A DNA stretch of 64,000 nt from the NCBI GenBank assembly GCA_949128115.1, contig OX421965.1:59390012-59454011 (forward strand). The letters run 5' to 3'. Below the pieces are notes generated by a model. The model had not been told where the DNA came from, did no database searches, and was given only the letters and a program-made list of their open reading frames with translations. The stretch comes from Anaspis maculata (lineage: Eukaryota; Arthropoda; Insecta; Coleoptera; Scraptiidae). A program made the position numbers and the translations under genes. Positions 13,601 through 20,870 of this stretch are shown in pieces (position 1 is the stretch's first letter; each line of letters begins with the position of its first letter).

Positions 13601-16600
13601 GCTTTTCGAAGCACAATGCTAACATCGAACTTCAATTATGTCACAGTTCGCATTTTTTATTCTGCAATTTCATAAGTGCTCCCGTCTAAACATCGTTCGT
13701 ATCAAACTTTGTAAAAACAGAGATTCTCTTTTAGCAAAAAAACATTGCGAAGATAAGCCCATAAAAATATCTCATACGTATTGACTAAGTCTAATCAAGG
13801 TTTACCTATTTTATCCACAGGTTAAACATGTGATATCACAAGCTACCCAGGAGCACTACGTCTGTTTATGGATGGGTTGTAAGGTGCACGGTCGGACATC
13901 TTGCTCAAGGTCGTGGTTGGAACGGCATGTCTTGGCGCACGCCGGGACGAAACCCTTCCGCTGCATCGTAGACGGTTGTGGTCAGCGATTCAACTCGCAG
14001 GTACGAATTTTATTTAAATTTTTCTCCAAACTTTTTTGTGCGATTATCAAATTGAATGCCTCACCCGAAGGCACCCGAAATCAATGGTCACTGATTACAT
14101 TGATAGAGAACTTTGTTGTACTTAGTTCAGACATAAAATTGTAATAATAGGGCAGTATTCATGAGGGGTTTATGTAGGAAAACGTGCAGTTAATTAGCAC
14201 CATTGACATGCGATAATTATTATTAGTTCTACTAAGGACACGAGCCGCGCTCTATTGATTCCAAAGAGTAAATTACATGCCATTGCGTTAGCATTTCCAG
14301 TGAAGTTGTCTTTAGCGACAATTTATTCACGTTTTATAGATACTCGTACATTTCAGTTAATTAAAATTAGAATAATATATTTATTGCAGCTTAAGACTAC
14401 CGAGTTAGTGGCTAGAATAGATTTGAAACAGGTAAAATCCATAAGAGCCATGAGAATGTAATACTTAGTAGAAGGCTATTAAAGGCAAAGATATAATGGA
14501 GAAAGAAGAATATTGTTTATTTATATTGAGTAGTAGGAATGATACAGAGAAATAAGACTGCCAGAATTTCGCACCAAACATCATTTGACTGCTGTGAACA
14601 GCTCAGTTCTTAACCATATCAGAAGGCAATGAAACGTTATACTTGGCAAATAATTCAAGGAGACTGAATTATTAAAGGACATTAAATTTGATTATAATGG
14701 GCAAATATGTACTTATTTAGAGATCAAACTAGGACATGCAGAAGCTATCCAGAGGCGCAGAGGCAGATATCTGGTAGACAGTATAATCATAATAGTGGCC
14801 CCAAAAACGTAAATGTGGGCTACAAATATACATCTGCGGAACGGGGACGGTAGGAGAAGTGTAAAGAAAAATTAGGAGGATCAGAAATGTGGTGCCTCAC
14901 ACACATGATGAAGATACGGGGTGAAATAAAGTTGAAGGTCCATTAGCAATAGATGAAAATATTAGAGATTGTTGGAAGGGGGGATTTTATTCGTAACTAT
15001 CCAGAATAGTCTGCAAGTACCTACTTAGAGGTACTATGGTAGGTAAGATATTTCGTCCAACACGAAAAACTAGGCGGATATATGAATGTAGCGATGCTGA
15101 TTTTGATAAGTGTTAGCGTTAGGTTAAGAAAGGGTGCGTCGAACTAGTGTACGGACCGATAACCTCATGACTTGCGATGATGAGAATATTGTTACAACTT
15201 TATCTTGCATTTGTGATGATGACAACGAGAAAGAGACGTCTCGTGACGCATTTTTTCTTGGCTCCGATTTCATACAAATTCGTGTTACAGTTGACCCTCC
15301 AGAGGCACGTCAACGGACATTTCAACGGCGATGGCAGCCAGAACGGCAGCGCGAAGAAGACTCCCGACAACGCGGTGGCCAAGCTGTTTAAACGCAACGG
15401 GAAAAAAATCAGGTTCAGGAGGCAGCCCTGGTCAGGTAAAACATTTTGTTTATATTCTATTAAATGTAGTTACGTAAGTATGTATACAAATACGATATCG
15501 ACATTTTGGTAGTCACCTTTACGATGGATTAACGTTTGCTGTTTTTAGCACGCATGTTTGATTTCTTCGATTGTGGTATCATGGAAGGCATGCAGCACAA
15601 ATTGCTGATGATGAAGCAGACCAGCAACCTGAACCAGATTGGAACGACCGGTGATAATATTAACTTGACGAGCCAAGTGCTGGCCAAGAGGGTGGATCCT
15701 CAAGGCAAAGCCCAGTTCCTAGTCAAGTGGCATCCAGCTGGCATGTAAGTATAAAAGACAGAAGCTTTCGCTGCCTACTTATTTTCTTGCGTGCTTTGAT
15801 TTGCAGTCATTTTCTGTTGGTAACTCAAGACAGTAGATATTTCTGAATGACGTGGGTAGTAATCCATAGATTTCTTTCTGGTACCCCATCTATGGTCAAT
15901 CACAATCTGTATACTTGATAAGAAAAATGGAACGGAGCGTGAAGGTCCTGAAGATGACACTGAGAAAAATTGTGAAAGTTTTGAGATAACACATTTCAGG
16001 AGATGAATAGAATTCTGTCACGAAACTGTCAAGTAGAAACAGATGACAGAGCAAATGTTTTCATATTTGATGTAGGTATTTATCACTTGAAAACCGTATC
16101 CGTAGGAAATTCTTACGTCGCGTGGTAGGACCCTATTGAAAAGTCAATTGTTCCGTAAAAAGTGAAAATACTGAGTCCAACTTTTTTTTTCTTCGCAACT
16201 TCGTATCTTCCGAAGTAAGTCGACGGTTCTCTGAGAAAAGCCAACGTCATCAAATTAAATCCAAACGACTCGTGTCTATACCAACAGATCTGTAGAAACT
16301 CCTGGAATATTATTGTATAACTGCTAGAATTTCTACAACTCTTGCATTTTTTTACCGGCTGTGGCATCTCCAGTTTTCAAGATAAGTTTTCTACCATTTC
16401 TGGAATCGCCCTAAAAAATCCTTGAGGTCTTTATCAGGACTTTCAGTATTTTGATGATCTCTTAATCTTTGAATTCAGAAAGTTTCTTAAAAATTGACCA
16501 TGATTAGGATCGAGTTAGACCTGCATGAATCCTGTAAATGGATTCATGCAGGTATCCATGAAAATGGATTGGAATGGAAAATGGAATGGACTGTAAATGG

Positions 16601-18084
16601 TGAAGTACTGGAAGGGAAGGGCTGTGTTCTAGTGTCAGTTTGAATATTCTGAACAAATCTTCAGAATAAAGCTGCAGTTCTCAACCCACTCTGGGTCACA
16701 TCTCACGAATACCGTGTCAAAACCAATGTTGATATGAGAAATATCATAGTTTGCGACTCTTGTATTGTTCACTCACCGTCACCGCTATAACTACTCCACA
16801 TTTCGGAAGAATCTTGAGATGTAGTTGTAGTGGATCCATTTGTGAATATTCTGAACAAATCTTCAGAATAAAGCTGCAGTTCTCAACCCACTCTGGGTCA
16901 CATCTCACGAATACCGTGTCAAAACCAATGTTGATATGAGAAATATCATAGTTTGCGACTCTTGTATTGTTCACTCACCGTCACCGCTATAACTACTCCA
17001 CATTTCGGAAGAATCTTGAGATGTAGTTGTAGTGGATCCATTTGGGGGAGGAGATGTCGGTGTAGCCCAAAGGAAGATCTGCAGAATGTCGACGAGGCTG
17101 GTCAGTGGCCAGTCTTGAGGAACATAGTGGAGTAGATACAGCAAGTGACAAGTACGAAGTTGGCCATAGTCCGTGGTGTTTAAATCTTATAAGAGCTTAT
17201 CCGCAGTTGTCGATTGATCATTCTAGTGCTGCTGAGGAAAGCTGGAGATCATTGATATTATATGGAAGTCTTCATAGTGGACACTCTGCAATATGATTCA
17301 TGTTTTATTGTCTAGTTCTCAGCTCAGTCAATTCTGGTCTTCTACATGACCACAAACTACGTTTCAACGTCTAATTTGCCTACTTATTGAAAATCTGCCC
17401 CTGATGGTCTTGAGCGACCACAGAAACTCATTTTTAGACCTAGAAAAACTGAACTTGGAACAAACTGAACCTAACGATTGTTAACTTATAAGCATTTACT
17501 ACAGCAGAATAGACCTTCACACTACAATAATTTAGACTTTAGAACTAATTATTTTTATGATGAGCATCATGATTTGCTTATGCATGTTGCTACAATTTAA
17601 AATATAAGTACATATGTATCAAGTATGTTTGTTTATGTGTCATAACGTGAACCCTAACTAAAATGCCGTATCTTCGAATCACATACAACGTCTAGAAGAA
17701 CTTCAAGACTAAAAAACTCATTTTACATTAGAATTAATTGCTTGATGGTAAACAATAGTCAATGAATAAACATTCTTAAAGTTCAATTTGCAATCACTGT
17801 TATTATTATTAGTATTATCATCACACTACTCTTTTATCTAGGCAGTTCATGTTATGCAACAGAAACGAACTACGCAACAACCATCGATACTTACGATTTT
17901 CTTTTGTGTTTGTTACAGCATGTCAGACGAGTGGGTATCAGAGAACGAGTACGTGTCGATAAAGTCCGTTCCGATCCCCTCCCTACAATCCCCTGCCAAA
18001 GACACGCTGTACTCCTCGCTCTTCCCTCAAGGGCTTCGAAACCGGAAGCGCTGTCGCAAACAACCCATTTCAAAGCAAACGTGA
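1598..18084 (+). CDS. jing: Jing / AEBP2-type PRC2 accessory zinc-finger protein (whole gene, 6 coding exons)
   Basis: Spliced CDS 1598-1653, 7798-9367, 13821-14000, 15291-15435, 15549-15744, 17919-18084: 2313 nt, 770 residues plus TGA. All junctions are GT-AG and phase-compatible. The N-terminal half is low-complexity with a Ser/Asp/Pro/Gly motif (about residues 38-58), poly-Asn (132-139) and poly-Gln (429-436). Three C2H2 fingers follow: C522/C527/H540/H545, C557/C562/H578/H582 and C590/C595/H608/H612, with the AEBP2 spacings (the middle finger has a 15-residue C-H gap). Then come a basic patch (about 633-649), a DFFD motif (about 654-657) and the C-terminal AEBP2-like segment including DEWVSENE. 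Known of the family: AEBP2/Jing is a nuclear PRC2 accessory subunit that contacts SUZ12 and RBBP4 and supports H3K27 methylation; Drosophila jing acts in CNS midline, tracheal and border-cell development. The assignment rests on finger spacing, order and the C-terminus. The first exon is the least certain part. Confidence 0.9.
2698..2910. repeat. Diverged MITE related to 412-539
   Basis: The left end GTACCATATGATCAAAAA matches the start of the hairpin at 412-539. The right end is an inverted version (TATACGGTAGGTAC) with a few changes and an insertion. The interior is about 180 bases and AT-rich. It is likely a longer member or decayed relative of the same non-autonomous family. Confidence 0.45.
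3558..4083. mobile_element. TIR-bounded non-autonomous element, about 0.53 kb
   Basis: Inverted ends of about 28 bases: CCAGGGGCCCTATTTCTAGC at the left and the reverse complement (GCTAGAAATAGAGCCCCTGG) at the right, both continuing into CAGGGAGT. The interior is not palindromic and shows only shadow reading frames, none resembling a transposase. I see no clear target-site duplication, so the superfamily is left open. Confidence 0.5.
4550..4880. promoter_or_regulatory. GC-richer island in jing intron 1, candidate regulatory DNA
   Basis: Composition shifts from the AT-rich surroundings to a mixed, CpG-containing sequence with homeodomain-like ATTA cores, an E-box-like CAGGTG (about 4662) and pyrimidine tracts. 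Minus-strand frames exist but resemble no protein. The pattern fits a conserved intronic enhancer; that is inference, as no comparison was possible. Confidence 0.3.
5513..5541. repeat. AAAT-type microsatellite
   Basis: Imperfect tandem AAAT/AAAC units interrupt otherwise plain AT-rich intron sequence. Confidence 0.7.
7798..9367 (+). CDS. jing: jing coding exon 2 (N-terminal region and start of zinc finger 1)
   Basis: The large exon of 1570 nt encodes residues 19 (shared) to 542. The acceptor GTGTTGCAG precedes 7798 and the donor is CAG/GTTGGT after 9367. It contains the DITDPGSPFSTASSHSED motif (residues 38-55), eight AAC codons giving poly-Asn (8135-8158), eight Gln codons (9026-9049), many Lys/Ser/Thr-rich stretches and an acidic/Pro segment before the fingers. 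The last 21 residues carry the first three zinc ligands of finger 1 (C522, C527, H540). The GTG at 7802 that opens the unspliced frame is an internal Val codon, not a start. Unspliced reading continues to 9439 into intron sequence. Codon use is GC-rich compared with the flanks. Confidence 0.92.
9733..9968 (+). mobile_element. tRNA-derived SINE
   Basis: The head (about 9734-9802) folds like a tRNA. Its acceptor strands CCCGGC and GCCGGG pair, an A box-like TAGCTCGTTGGG lies at 9742-9753, an anticodon-like stem sits around CTTCAAA, and a B box-like GCTCGAATCC lies at about 9786-9795. A non-tRNA body of about 150 bases follows and ends in an A-rich tail (AATTAAAAAAATAA). These are the parts of a Pol III SINE. 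The A box lacks one base of the tRNA consensus and the T stem has a mismatch, so I do not read it as a working tRNA gene. Confidence 0.65.
10066..10425. mobile_element. MITE with CCTCCGGTTCCACCAAA ends, interrupted by a second MITE
   Basis: The outer ends are inverted copies: CCTCCGGTTCCACCAAAG at the left and CTTTGGTGGAACCGGAGG-like at the right. Removing 10155-10366 leaves a sequence that aligns, in reverse complement, with the MITE at 11937-12183 (shared GCCAATAG/CTATTGGC and TGATAG blocks). The two copies define one family of roughly 145 bp. Confidence 0.65.
10155..10366. mobile_element. Nested MITE with GGG...CCC ends, 3-bp target TCA/TTA
   Basis: Imperfect inverted arms of about 100 bases. 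The left end is GGGTACCCATTCACCTAC and the right end is its inverted relative (GTAGGTGGATGGGGGCCC). Both arms include an AAAAATGACC block. It interrupts a copy of the outer MITE. Comparison with the uninterrupted copy at 11937-12183 shows a TTA target, kept as TTA at the right and TCA at the left. A 3-bp TNA duplication and GGG termini resemble PIF/Harbinger non-autonomous elements; that class is inference. Confidence 0.55.
11406..11584. mobile_element. Small MITE with TACAGGGTGATT ends
   Basis: Left end TACAGGGTGATTAATTCGCG; the right end in reverse complement reads TACAGAGTGATTCGCAATTC. It is 179 bp long and flanked by TA-containing sequence. It belongs with other TACAGGGTG-terminated elements in this window. 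Confidence 0.5.
11937..12183. mobile_element. MITE copy with 102-bp internal tandem duplication
   Basis: Ends match the MITE at 10066-10425 (CCTCGGGTTCCACCAAAC and its inverted counterpart). The interior is duplicated in tandem: 11970-12071 and 12072-12173, period 102, with one difference seen (CTATCC versus CTTTCC). The duplication is therefore recent relative to the insertion. Confidence 0.7.
13821..14000 (+). CDS. jing: jing coding exon 3 (zinc fingers 1-3)
   Basis: Sixty codons, residues 543-602, phase 0 at both ends. Acceptor TTATCCACAG; donor CAG/GTACGA. It supplies the last His of finger 1 (H545), the whole of finger 2 (C557, C562, H578, H582 with the core CLWMGCKVHGRT) and the two cysteines of finger 3 (C590, C595). 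The linker AGTKPFRC between fingers 2 and 3 is the classic TGEKPF-type linker. The unusually long C-to-H gap in finger 2 is an AEBP2/Jing hallmark and is the strongest evidence for the assignment. Confidence 0.95.
14001..15290 (+). other. jing intron 3 (1.3 kb)
   Basis: Runs from GTACGA to TTCGTGTTACAG and splits zinc finger 3 between its cysteine and histidine pairs. It is AT-rich, with no gene or clear repeat that I can support. Confidence 0.8.
15291..15435 (+). CDS. jing: jing coding exon 4 (end of finger 3 and basic patch)
   Basis: Residues 603-650 plus one base of codon 651; donor CAG/GTAAAA. It opens with LTLQRHVNGH, giving the H608 and H612 ligands of finger 3. A Gly/Asn/Ser-rich linker follows, then a basic run KLFKRNGKKIRFRRQPW (residues 633-649). 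In AEBP2 the equivalent basic segment after the fingers binds nucleic acid or nucleosomes; the same role here is inferred from position and composition. Confidence 0.93.
15436..15548 (+). other. jing intron 4 (113 bp)
   Basis: Short phase-1 intron from GTAAAA to TTTGCTGTTTTTAG. Skipping its splicing would add in-frame stops. Confidence 0.85.
15549..15744 (+). CDS. jing: jing coding exon 5 (C-terminal AEBP2 core)
   Basis: Residues 651 (shared) to 715 plus two bases of codon 716; donor AT/GTAAGT. It begins ARMFDFFDCGIMEGMQHKLL, equivalent in position to the DFFD-containing start of the AEBP2 C-terminal segment. It ends with AQFLVKWHPAG, matching the family's short beta-strand-like stretch before the conserved Trp region. 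In AEBP2 this part contacts the SUZ12 N-terminal module. Unspliced reading stops at TAA 15746-15748, inside the donor. Confidence 0.93.
15745..17918 (+). other. jing intron 5 (2.2 kb)
   Basis: Runs from GTAAGT to TGTTTGTTACAG. It contains an apparently identical 202-bp tandem duplication (16641-17044). The rest is AT-rich without supportable features, apart from a small GC-richer piece at about 17045-17170. Confidence 0.8.
16641..17044. repeat. 202-bp tandem duplication, two identical copies
   Basis: Copy 1 is 16641-16842 and copy 2 is 16843-17044. Reading both through I find no difference. Both run from TGAATATTCTGAACAAATC to GTAGTGGATCCATTTG. The lack of divergence means a very recent duplication or an assembly artefact. 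Confidence 0.85.
17919..18084 (+). CDS. jing: jing coding exon 6 (C-terminus and stop)
   Basis: The acceptor TTTGTTACAG precedes 17919; the first base completes Ile716 (ATC). Residues 717-770 start MSDEWVSENEYVSIKSV and end NRKRCRKQPISKQT, then TGA at 18082-18084. The W-V-x-E-x-E pattern, the P-K/AKDT-L segment and a basic tail parallel the AEBP2 C-terminus, where the equivalent Trp region lies before a basic end. The internal Met717 is not a start. Confidence 0.93.
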
Positions 18085-18170
18085 TATAAATTTTTCGTTA
18101 AATTTCTTAATTGTTAAGTCATAAGAGCCTTTGTGAATCCATTTCTGTGTTCGAAAACGGCTTCGGTAAC

Positions 18171-18203
18171 GGGGCCCGCACGCTAGACGACTGACCGGGC
18201 CCC
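18171..18203 (+). promoter_or_regulatory. GC stem-loop in the jing 3' UTR
   Basis: GGGGCCCG (18171-18178) and CGGGCCCC (18196-18203) form a perfect 8-bp GC stem with a 17-nt loop, 86 bases after the stop codon, in otherwise AT-rich UTR. It could be a regulatory RNA structure or a chance palindrome. Confidence 0.45.
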
Positions 18204-19148
18204 TTGCCCCAGCCGTGTACTGTCGTTTTTTCTCCTGTTCTGGAACAACAAAAAAATAGATCTCGCTTGCAAAGGTTCGCTTTCCTGAAGAAAAACGTGT
18301 GTACGATAAAATGATTATGGGAGCACGATTGTAAATTTGTGAAAAGTCTTTCACTTTGTAAAGTATTAAGAAGTAAGTTTTGTATTGTATAGTGTAATGT
18401 AGAAAGAAGACGGAAAGGTCCGGAGAACGGAAGGCTTTTAACCGTTTACAACCAGCCTAATATCACTGCCATTAAACTGGTTATATAGTTGTTAGAAACT
18501 TTCTGACTATAGACTATAGACGAATTATGTAATCATTATTATTGTAACTAATTTTAGTTGATATACTTTGTGTGTTCGCAATATTTTTAATATTTTGGGT
18601 TTTTTTACTCTGCTCTTCATTTTGCAGAATAGCAGCGTGCGAGCTGTGATGCTCTTTCTTTAGTTTGAATTGATCTAACTTTATTTTAAATCAATTGTAC
18701 ATTCCTTTCGAGCTCGTATCGTTCTATTTATTCGAAGCTTTATTATTGTAATAATCAAATTAGGTAGGTTCATGAGTAAACTTCAACACTGCCAGTTGTA
18801 CTGCCCAAAATGTGTGAATTATTCTTAGTGAAATGCCATGACTTTTTTTTATACACAAGTTTTGTAAGGTTCATTCGCTTAAGTGCCATTTTTAAATTGT
18901 TTTACAGCGTTTTTGTGTTTTAAATCTTGTCCTTTTTTTATTGTTTAATGTAGAAAAATCCATGTGTTCTTAAATGTAATAATTAATTTAATCATTGTGA
19001 TGTGGTGTGACCATTTTAGAGCACCTTGATCTCAAAAATAATAGTTTTTTTTCCGCCAAATCAATCGAAATCTTGGTTTTCCTTTCATCTTCTTATTGTG
19101 ATAAACGCAATTTTTAACGTTGTTTGTACTTGGTGGAATACCAAAAGA

Positions 19149-19154
19149 AATAAA
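19149..19154 (+). terminator. Proximal poly(A) signal candidate for jing
   Basis: AATAAA followed within 30 bases by a T-rich GT-containing stretch. Use of this site would give a UTR of about 1.1 kb lacking all four Pumilio motifs. Confidence 0.35.
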
Positions 19155-19464
19155 GTTACCGAGTTTTCTCTGTCCTTATGGTATTTCATTGAACTGCAAC
19201 CCAAATGAGTGAAGAATTGAGTTTATTTCAAAGAGAAATATTCACAAATAGCTGTACTTAAATTATCTAAGCGCGCGAATTATTTATTTAAAGCATCAGT
19301 CATTCAAAGTTTTTTTTTGCTCATATCATTTCTAGAACGATAGACTGACTTTTTCATCAATAAATTATTTATTAAAAATTTCGACTGATTTTAGTTAAAC
19401 TCTATGACAAAATGGATTTAACAATAAGAAGTTTGATTGGTTGCTGCTGTAATTTGCGAGTTTT

Positions 19465-19472
19465 TGTAAATA
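19465..19472 (+). promoter_or_regulatory. Pumilio-type motif UGUAAAUA (1 of 4)
   Basis: Exact match to the Pumilio consensus UGUANAUA in the jing 3' UTR. The other exact matches are at 19591-19598, 20387-20394 and 20767-20774. Confidence 0.45.
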
Positions 19473-19590
19473 AGGAACAGTATTTAATAAATTATTGAAC
19501 CACTTAATCATTAATACAGTTTAATGGTAGGTAAGTACTTAGTGTATAGCTAGCAACCAATCATTGCAATTTTTTTTGTTGACTTCCAAA

Positions 19591-19598
19591 TGTAAATA
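19591..19598 (+). promoter_or_regulatory. Pumilio-type motif UGUAAAUA (2 of 4)
   Basis: Exact UGUANAUA match, 126 bases after the first one. Confidence 0.45.
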
Positions 19599-20386
19599 AT
19601 TCAAAACAAACTGAATATAAACAGAACAAACAATTTCACTGTAACATAACATAATTAGCTAAGTTCTAACATAGTTTGTATCTACCATATTTCTATAATT
19701 CAGAAAAAAAAAGTAAATTTTATAAACTATTCTTTTACCATGCATTTAGAAACAAAAATCTAAAATTAAGACTGTTCAAAATTATATCATACTTAGCAGT
19801 AATAATGAGAGTTACACTACTTATTATTATTGTAGGTAGCGAATTTTTTCACTTAGACTGGAAAGAAAAAACTTGCTTACAAAGTCAGTGTGTTTTCTCT
19901 TTTACGTTCATACAATTTTTAATCAATAATATTGGAGATTGTTTTTAGAGATGGCTTGGTTGATCGCGATACGATATATCACTTTAAAAGTATATAATAT
20001 ATGAATGTATTGTTAAAGTAGAGGAATAGTTTAATCGGCAGATGGACCTGGCATACAAATCCGGTCTATTGCACAAGTTTATGGAGCTGTTTGAACTTAT
20101 TAATATAAGTGTTAGTGGATGATTAGAATATTTTAATATTGTAAAGAGAGAGATTTGTACAAAAAAAGCTTAATGAGTGTAAAGAATTGTGTGACAAATA
20201 ACTCGATTTCGAAAAAAATTCAAAATCTAATATTCTAATACATAATAATAACTATTGGTGTTTAATATTCAATAATTGGCTTAACAAAACAGTTATTTGA
20301 TCACAATACAATGAAATGGTAGATATGGAACGTGTAGTGGTATTGTTTGAGATCAGGAAACAATTTCCAACCCCTGTTTTGTATTC

Positions 20387-20394
20387 TGTAAATA
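20387..20394 (+). promoter_or_regulatory. Pumilio-type motif UGUAAAUA (3 of 4)
   Basis: Exact UGUANAUA match in the distal half of the UTR, present only if the distal poly(A) sites are used. Confidence 0.45.
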
Positions 20395-20766
20395 ATATAG
20401 TTAATTAATTATTATGGATATACTTAATTTAATTGATTTTGTTTTTCAAAATTTTGGTTATATCCTCTGTTTTTATCAATTGTATTTTTTATTATTATTG
20501 CATTATTGGTTAGAATATGAACAAATTCTACCTCACTGAACTTATGTCATAGGTTTTTCTGTTTAGTTTCGTTGTTTTAAGTTAATTTAAAATTGTAATT
20601 AATTATGTTTAGCAACTATTTCTGTCTGAATCGTAAGACTGTGTGCAGAGAGTTTTGTTGGATTTCGTTCAACTTTTCGACACTTATTCGCTGCACTTTA
20701 AATATGTGATTCGACAGAACTTTTTAAATTTATGAATGTATCTATTCTAATTACTGAGAATAAATA

Positions 20767-20774
20767 TGTAAATA
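20767..20774 (+). promoter_or_regulatory. Pumilio-type motif UGUAAAUA (4 of 4)
   Basis: Exact match located between the two distal AATAAA signals, so its inclusion depends on which signal is used. Confidence 0.4.
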
Positions 20775-20841
20775 TAAAAAAGTGAGTAGTTGCTTCATTC
20801 GTGCTGCTAATGTGTAATATAAACTAACATGATATCTTAAG

Positions 20842-20847
20842 AATAAA
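20842..20847 (+). terminator. Distal poly(A) signal candidate for jing
   Basis: AATAAA followed by TTGTCCTTTTTGAAGTTTT, a GU/U-rich downstream element. A second AATAAA lies 83 bases upstream (20759-20764). Beyond this point I see nothing that looks transcribed with jing. Confidence 0.5.
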
Positions 20848-20870
20848 GTTCACATAAGATCACTTGTCCT

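Larger units (their letters stand above)
9368..13820 (+). other. jing intron 2 (4.5 kb)
   Basis: Runs from GTTGGT to TTTTATCCACAG. It interrupts zinc finger 1 three codons before its last histidine. It holds a tRNA-derived SINE (9733-9968), a MITE with a second element inside it (10066-10425), a small TACAGG-ended MITE (11406-11584) and a second copy of the first MITE with an internal duplication (11937-12183). The rest is AT-rich with no supportable gene. Confidence 0.75.
18085..20870 (+). other. jing: jing 3' UTR (about 2.8 kb)
   Basis: AT-rich, stop-dense sequence between the jing stop and a set of poly(A) signals. It holds a GC-rich stem-loop (18171-18203), four UGUAAAUA motifs (19465, 19591, 20387, 20767) and AATAAA hexamers at 19149-19154, 20759-20764 and 20842-20847. 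Long 3' UTRs with Pumilio sites are common in developmental regulators. The exact 3' end is inferred. Confidence 0.6.

Noticed and set aside
14001..14144. Continuation of the exon 3 frame to a stop at 14144
   Set aside because: Intron sequence; finger 3 would lose both histidines.
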